Source: Thermanaerothrix sp034436175
GTDB lineage: Bacteria > Chloroflexota > Anaerolineae > Anaerolineales > Anaerolineaceae
DNA: 10,245 nt
Direction: 5' to 3'
NCBI GenBank assembly: GCA_964427505.1
Contig: CAYRUO010000033.1
Span: 1-10,245 of the forward strand
Positions 5,983-10,245 of this stretch are shown here, in pieces (the stretch's first letter is position 1; each line of letters starts with the position of its first letter). The position numbers and the translations under genes were made by a program. The notes beneath the pieces were generated by a model. It did no database searches. It had not been told where the DNA came from and saw only the letters and a list, made by a program, of their open reading frames with translations.

Positions 5983-7056
5983 ATGAGTCTGACCTCACCT
6001 TCGCTTGCCCTTATCCAACCCGCGTCTGAAGACGCCCTTATCCACCTGAAAGAGGTGTGGAAGGTCTTCAAGATGCCGGCAGGCACCTTTGAAGCCCTGA
6101 AAAACGTCAACCTGACCATCCGCCAAGGTGAATTTGTCAGTGTGACCGGCAAATCGGGCAGTGGCAAATCCACCCTGGTCAACATGATTACCGGAATTGA
6201 CCGCCCGACGCGGGGTGAGGTGCGGGTCAACGGGACGCTGCTCAATGCGTTGAGCGAGGGCGCGCTATCGGTGTGGCGCGGACACAACCTGGGCATCGTG
6301 TTTCAGTTCTTCCAGTTATTGCCGATGCTCTCGGTGCTGGAAAATGTGATGCTCCCGATGGATTTCTGCAATCGCTACGACCCCGCCGAACGCGAAAGCC
6401 GTGCCATGGCCCTGCTGAAGATGGTGGGGCTGGAAAAGGTGGCCCACAAACTGCCCGCCGCGCTCTCCGGGGGGCAACAACAGTTAGCGGCCATCGCACG
6501 GGCGCTGGCTAACGACCCACCCATCCTGGTGGCGGATGAGCCGACCGGGAACCTCGACTCGCGCACGGCTACCCAGGTGATGGAGATTTTTACCACCCTG
6601 GTGGCGCAGGGCAAAACGCTGGTCATGGTCACCCACGACCTCAGCCTGGCCCAACAGGCGCACCGCGTTCTGGTCATCTCGGATGGTGAGTTGATCCATC
6701 CGGCCATCGTGGCGACCTGGCCGCATCTGAGCCACGCCGCCATGCGTTCCCTAAACCGCTACCTGCGTGACCTGCGCCTGCCGCCGGGGGCAGCCCTGCC
6801 CCCCAGCCGCGGGGTGTTGGTCTTGCAAGGCCGGTTGCAGCCGGTGGACACCCGTCCGCGGCGGTGGGCGCACCTGGAGCCGCTCGCCGCCGGGGCATGG
6901 CACGTGTTTGCGCACCCAGAGGATGCCGGCCAATACCAGGCCGGGCCAGAGGGCGCACGGGTGCTGTGTTGGGATGAAAGCGCTTGGGAACGCTTAAGCC
7001 GGGAAGCCCCTGAGGTGATGACGGCGTTGCAGTCTCAGCGTGGAGGGCGAACATGA
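5983..7056 (+). CDS. ABC transporter ATPase 2 with C-terminal CRP-like domain
   Basis: The protein has 357 residues. Residues 1-240 form a MacB/LolD-type ATPase: Walker A GKSGSGKST (56-64, K62), Q-loop VFQFFQLLP, signature LSGGQQQ (161-167), Walker B with D185/E186, and H218. After the signature, L168 replaces the nearly invariant Arg seen in ATPase 1. Residues about 240-357 are an addition absent from normal family members. The pattern YLRDLRLPPGAAL, GVLVLQGRLQPV, LEPLAAGAWHVF, then ARVLCWDESAWERLSREAPEV follows the strand order of a cyclic-nucleotide-binding (CRP-like) domain. The phosphate-binding cassette with its Arg is not recognisable, so it may no longer bind a nucleotide. The start is 12 bases after the ATPase 1 stop and follows GGGAGGG. 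It overlaps the permease gene by 4 bases (ATGA), which implies translational coupling. Confidence 0.92.
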   Translation: MSLTSPSLALIQPASEDALIHLKEVWKVFKMPAGTFEALKNVNLTIRQGEFVSVTGKSGSGKSTLVNMITGIDRPTRGEVRVNGTLLNALSEGALSVWRGHNLGIVFQFFQLLPMLSVLENVMLPMDFCNRYDPAERESRAMALLKMVGLEKVAHKLPAALSGGQQQLAAIARALANDPPILVADEPTGNLDSRTATQVMEIFTTLVAQGKTLVMVTHDLSLAQQAHRVLVISDGELIHPAIVATWPHLSHAAMRSLNRYLRDLRLPPGAALPPSRGVLVLQGRLQPVDTRPRRWAHLEPLAAGAWHVFAHPEDAGQYQAGPEGARVLCWDESAWERLSREAPEVMTALQSQRGGRT

Positions 7057-9461
7057 TGCGACCGCGTTGGCGCAAAGTCCTCAGCGACCTGATCGGCAAT
7101 CTGGGGCGTTCGATTCTGGTGGTGCTTTCGATTGCCGTGGGGCTGTTTGCCATCGGCATCCTGATCACCAACCACCGCGTCATCGCCGCGGATATGGTCA
7201 CCGGCTACCGCGCCGTCAACCCGGCCAATATCATGTTGGTGACCACGCCGTTCGGGGATGATCTGGTGGAGCGGGTCAAAGGCGTCAAGGGGGTGACCGA
7301 TGCGCTGGGGGTGCATCGGGTCAGCCTGCGCGTACAAACCACGCGCGGCGATTGGATCCCGATGGATTTCAACGCCATTCCCGATATGGACACCCAGCCC
7401 ATCAACCGCGTGCATCGGCTGGCGGGCATCTGGCCGCCGGACGATAAAGAGGTGGTGGTTGAGCAATCCAAGTTGAGTGAACTCGGCGTGGGGCTGGGGG
7501 ATGAGATCACGCTTGAACTGCCCTCGGGTAAACTGCGCCGCATGCGCATCGTGGGCATCGTCAAAGATTTGACCTTGGGCGCCGCGGCAGGGGGCGGTGG
7601 GTTCTTCTTGGCCGCGCCGCAGGGCTACATCACCCCGGCCACCCTGCCCTGGTTGGAGCAAAGCGAGACCTGGAATACGCTGTATGTGACGGTCGAAGGG
7701 GGTGAGAACGAGGCAACCATCCGCCAGGTGGCGCAAAAGGTGCGCCGTGAGGTGGAAGGCGAGGGCGTGGTGATCCTCAGTTCGGCGGTGCGCACCTCGG
7801 AGAACCACCCCAACCGCATCTACGTGGATGCGGTGGTAGGCGTGCTCTTCGTGCTGGGGGCGCTGGTGGTCTTCCTGAGCGGCTTCCTGATCACCAATAC
7901 CCTCAACGCTCTGCTGGCCCAGCAGATGGTGCAAATCGGGGTGATGAAACTGATCGGGGCGCGGCGCTGGCAGGTGGCGGGCATTTACCAGGTGCTGATC
8001 CTGGTCTATGGGGTGCTGGCGTTACTGCTGGCATTGCCGCTCTCGGCGCGCTTTTCGTACGTCCTGCTGGATTACCTGGCCGACCGGATTAACCTAGAAT
8101 TGCAGGGCTTTCGGGTAGTGCCGCTGGCGATCATCGTCCAGGTGTTGTTGGCGCTGGCCGTGCCCCAAGCGGCGGCGCTGGGGCCGATTCTGCACGGCGT
8201 GCGCGTGCGCATTCACGAAGTGATCAGCGGCATTCGCCCCAGCGAGGCGGTGCAGAGTCCGCATTGGATCGAGCGCCTGCAGAAGCGCTTCCGCCGCTTG
8301 CCCCGACCCCTGCTAATTTCCCTGCGCAATACTTTCCGCCGTACCCAGCGCCTGATCCTGACCCTGATCACGCTGACGCTGGGCGGGGCCATTTTCATCG
8401 CCACCTTCAATACCCAGGCCGCGATTGAGCGCTATATACAGCAACTCTCGCGCTACTTCCTGGCCGATGTCAACCTGACCTTTGAAACCCCTCAGCGCAT
8501 CCAGCGGGTGCAAAACGATCTGGCCCAGGTGCCCGGTGTGGGGCATGTGGAGGGTTGGGCTTACACCCGGGCCGATTTGCTGGGAACGGGGGATGAGGTG
8601 TTGGATACGGTGCAGTTGATCGGCGTGCCCATCGAGACCACCCTGGTGACCCCTATCCTGCGCGAGGGGCGTTGGTTGCAAACGGGCGACCGCAACGTGC
8701 TGGTGGTGAACGAACGTTTCCGCGCCACCCTGCCCCACCTGCGGGTAGGGGATACCCTACGCCTGCGCATCAACGGGAGCGAGCGCGAGTGGGTTGTGGT
8801 CGGTTTTCTGCAACTGGCCGGCCAGAATCTGGGGCACATGGCTTACGTGCCGTATCCCGAACTAAGCCGCCAATTGGGTCAGAGCGGGCGCGGGCTGCTC
8901 TTCCGCGTCGCCGCCGACCGGCCCAATCTCTCTTTGGCCGAGCAGGAAGACCTGGCGCGGCGGGTAGATGCCTTTTTGAAAGCGCGCGGCTATCACGTCA
9001 CCGAGGCGCGGGCGGGGCTTTCGGTGCTGGAAAAGACGGCCAAGGGTCTGGACGTGCTGACCAACTTCTTGCTCATCCTCTCCGGCCTGGCGGCGGCGGT
9101 GGGGAGCATCGGCCTGGCCGGTACGATGAGCCTGAACGTGATGGAACGCACGCGTGAGATCGGTATCATGCGCGCCATTGGGGCTTCGGATGGCACCATT
9201 CGCCTGCTGGTGATCGTCGAAGGCATGTTAATCGGGCTGATGTCATGGGTATTGGCATCGCTGGCGGCTTTTCCGATCAGCCGCCTGCTCTCGAACGTGA
9301 TCAGCCATGCCATTTTCAACGCGCCGGCGCTCTTCGCCTATACCCCAACCGGCTTCCTGGCCTGGCTGGGGGCGGCGCTGGTGCTTTCGGTGTTCGCCAG
9401 CCTGGTGCCGGCGCGCACGGCGGTTCGTTTGACCATTCGCGAGGTGCTGGCCTATGAGTAA
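7053..9461 (+). CDS. FtsX-type ABC exporter permease, double-repeat, 802 aa
   Basis: This is the transmembrane subunit of the exporter. Two FtsX-type halves are fused. Half 1 has a helix at about 20-39, an extracytoplasmic MacB-like domain (about 40-255), and helices near 259-284, 308-332 and 355-378. Half 2 has a helix at 434-452, a second extracytoplasmic domain, and helices near 668-690, 718-742 and 770-792. The cytoplasmic coupling segment ERTREIGIMRAIGAS (from E698) is the hallmark of FtsX permeases; the half-1 equivalent is QMVQIGVMKLIGARR. With eight helices, one polypeptide would supply both membrane halves for the two different ATPases. Its ATG overlaps the preceding stop codon; a second ATG follows directly at 7056. 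The substrate (drug, peptide or lipid) cannot be told from sequence. Confidence 0.92.
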   Translation: MMRPRWRKVLSDLIGNLGRSILVVLSIAVGLFAIGILITNHRVIAADMVTGYRAVNPANIMLVTTPFGDDLVERVKGVKGVTDALGVHRVSLRVQTTRGDWIPMDFNAIPDMDTQPINRVHRLAGIWPPDDKEVVVEQSKLSELGVGLGDEITLELPSGKLRRMRIVGIVKDLTLGAAAGGGGFFLAAPQGYITPATLPWLEQSETWNTLYVTVEGGENEATIRQVAQKVRREVEGEGVVILSSAVRTSENHPNRIYVDAVVGVLFVLGALVVFLSGFLITNTLNALLAQQMVQIGVMKLIGARRWQVAGIYQVLILVYGVLALLLALPLSARFSYVLLDYLADRINLELQGFRVVPLAIIVQVLLALAVPQAAALGPILHGVRVRIHEVISGIRPSEAVQSPHWIERLQKRFRRLPRPLLISLRNTFRRTQRLILTLITLTLGGAIFIATFNTQAAIERYIQQLSRYFLADVNLTFETPQRIQRVQNDLAQVPGVGHVEGWAYTRADLLGTGDEVLDTVQLIGVPIETTLVTPILREGRWLQTGDRNVLVVNERFRATLPHLRVGDTLRLRINGSEREWVVVGFLQLAGQNLGHMAYVPYPELSRQLGQSGRGLLFRVAADRPNLSLAEQEDLARRVDAFLKARGYHVTEARAGLSVLEKTAKGLDVLTNFLLILSGLAAAVGSIGLAGTMSLNVMERTREIGIMRAIGASDGTIRLLVIVEGMLIGLMSWVLASLAAFPISRLLSNVISHAIFNAPALFAYTPTGFLAWLGAALVLSVFASLVPARTAVRLTIREVLAYE

Positions 9462-9482
9462 ATCCCATTTGGAGGGTGTGAG

Positions 9483-10245
9483 ATGACGAGAAAACGCACG
9501 GGAGCACTTATGACGATTGTGACCATGATCATGGTGTTGCTGGGTGGGTGCGGCCTGGTGGCACCGCTCAATCCCACGCCAACCCCGGTGGTAACGCCGG
9601 AGGCCGCCGGTCCGGATGAGATCATTGCCGAGGGGCATGTGGTGCCGCGCGATTCGGCCTGGCTGATTTTCCGCGTCAGCGGGCGGGTGGATGAGGTGCT
9701 GGTGAGCGAGGGACAGCAGGTGGAGGCAGGCCAGGTGCTGATCCGTTTGGGGGATCGCGAGCAGGCCGAGGCGGCGCTGGCGGCGGCAGAACTGGCGCGC
9801 TTGCAGGCCCAGCAACGCCTGGATGATCTCAAACGCACGGCAGATCTGGCCGCGGCGCAGGCGCGACAGGACGTTGCCCGGGCCGAACAGGCCTTGCTGG
9901 ATGCCCAGCAAGCCTTGGACGACCTGGATACCGATGCCTATCAAGACCAGTTAGATCGGGCTTGGGAAGACGTTACCAAGGCGCAGGATGAGGTCAAGGA
10001 TGCCCAGGAAGAGGTGGATAAATACCAAAACCTCGACCCGGATAATCCCACCCGTAAGCGGGCCGAAGACCGCTTGAGCAGTGCCCAAGACCGCCTGGAG
10101 AAAGCCCAGCGGGAGTATGATCGGCTGAAAAACCGCCTGGAGCAGGCACGGGCCGCGGTGGCCGCGGCTGAGGCAGCCCTGGCCGAAGCGCGCCATACCT
10201 ATGAACAGCGCCAGTCCGGGCCGGATCCGGATGACCTGGCGCTGG
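9483..10245 (+). CDS. Lipoprotein HlyD/MacA-type membrane fusion protein (partial)
   Basis: The frame is open from the ATG at 9483 (GGAGGG at 9471-9476, 6-base spacer) to the window end, 254 codons, so the C-terminal part is missing. A basic N-terminus and hydrophobic stretch end in the lipobox LGGC with C23 as the predicted lipidated residue, followed by a Pro/Thr-rich linker. Residues about 49-91 (AEGHVVPRDSAWLIFRVSGR, then VDEVLVSEGQQVEAGQVLIRL) form the lipoyl-like half-domain of membrane fusion proteins. Residues about 92-245 are a long Ala/Gln/Glu-rich helical hairpin, with DLDPDNPTRKR probably in or near the turn. It follows the permease by 21 bases and is the periplasmic or extracellular adaptor of that exporter. 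The rest of the lipoyl and beta-barrel domains would lie beyond the window. Confidence 0.9.
   Translation, partial: MTRKRTGALMTIVTMIMVLLGGCGLVAPLNPTPTPVVTPEAAGPDEIIAEGHVVPRDSAWLIFRVSGRVDEVLVSEGQQVEAGQVLIRLGDREQAEAALAAAELARLQAQQRLDDLKRTADLAAAQARQDVARAEQALLDAQQALDDLDTDAYQDQLDRAWEDVTKAQDEVKDAQEEVDKYQNLDPDNPTRKRAEDRLSSAQDRLEKAQREYDRLKNRLEQARAAVAAAEAALAEARHTYEQRQSGPDPDDLAL

Noticed and set aside
7035..7934. 299-codon open frame on the - strand opposite the permease gene
   Set aside because: It is His/Gln/Arg-rich, has no recognisable domain or membrane pattern, and lies opposite a clear FtsX permease; GC-rich codon structure alone produces it.
9243..9944. 233-codon open frame on the - strand spanning the permease-adaptor junction
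   Set aside because: It is antisense to two well-supported genes and its translation is low-complexity and Gln/Arg/His-rich without domain features.
1..10245. A defence system, CRISPR array, prophage or biosynthetic cluster
   Set aside because: I looked on both strands for nucleases, helicases, repeat arrays, integrases and carrier-protein enzymes and saw none. The genes are redox, membrane and exporter functions.

Overview
The window looks like chromosomal DNA from a GC-rich bacterium, most plausibly a member of the Chloroflexota (Anaerolineae-like). This is inferred from the general character of the proteins and from the FtsX-type exporter built with a lipoprotein adaptor. No rRNA or other marker gene is present, so the lineage is not proven. 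I see no tRNA, rRNA, CRISPR array, transposase, phage gene or plasmid function. No gene-free gap exceeds about 220 bases.

Left block (1-2007, + strand): a 52-residue single-helix membrane protein (54-212, too short for routine gene calling), an orphan seven-helix membrane protein (238-972), and a UbiA-family prenyltransferase resembling MenA (1056-1952). The prenyltransferase has its own plausible promoter. The block ends in a near-textbook 14-bp hairpin that also serves the convergent gene on the other strand.

Middle block (2034-5139, - strand): a DoxX/DoxD-type membrane protein (2034-2630), a berberine-bridge-enzyme-like FAD oxidase (2852-4249) and a TetR-family regulator (4453-5139). The DoxX gene and the oxidase gene are separate transcription units. 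Each carries the same 42-base promoter/operator block upstream, with 18 identical bases in a row and equal internal spacing. They therefore look like a small co-regulated redox module under an unidentified regulator.

Right block (5227-10245, + strand): a compact operon for a MacB/FtsX-type ABC exporter. It encodes two different ATPases (5227-5970 and 5983-7056), an 802-residue permease with two FtsX-like halves (7053-9461), and a lipoprotein HlyD/MacA-like adaptor (9483 onward, cut by the window end). The second ATPase carries a C-terminal domain that reads as a degenerate cyclic-nucleotide-binding (CRP-like) fold. The divergent TetR gene and this operon are separated by 87 bases holding a perfect TATAGACA-TTG-TGTCTATA palindrome and a second partial copy two helical turns away. 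This is the classical arrangement of a drug-responsive repressor controlling itself and its exporter.

The items most worth a second look are the duplicated operator linking the oxidase and DoxX, the sensor-like domain fused to the second ATPase, and the two unannotated membrane proteins at the left end.
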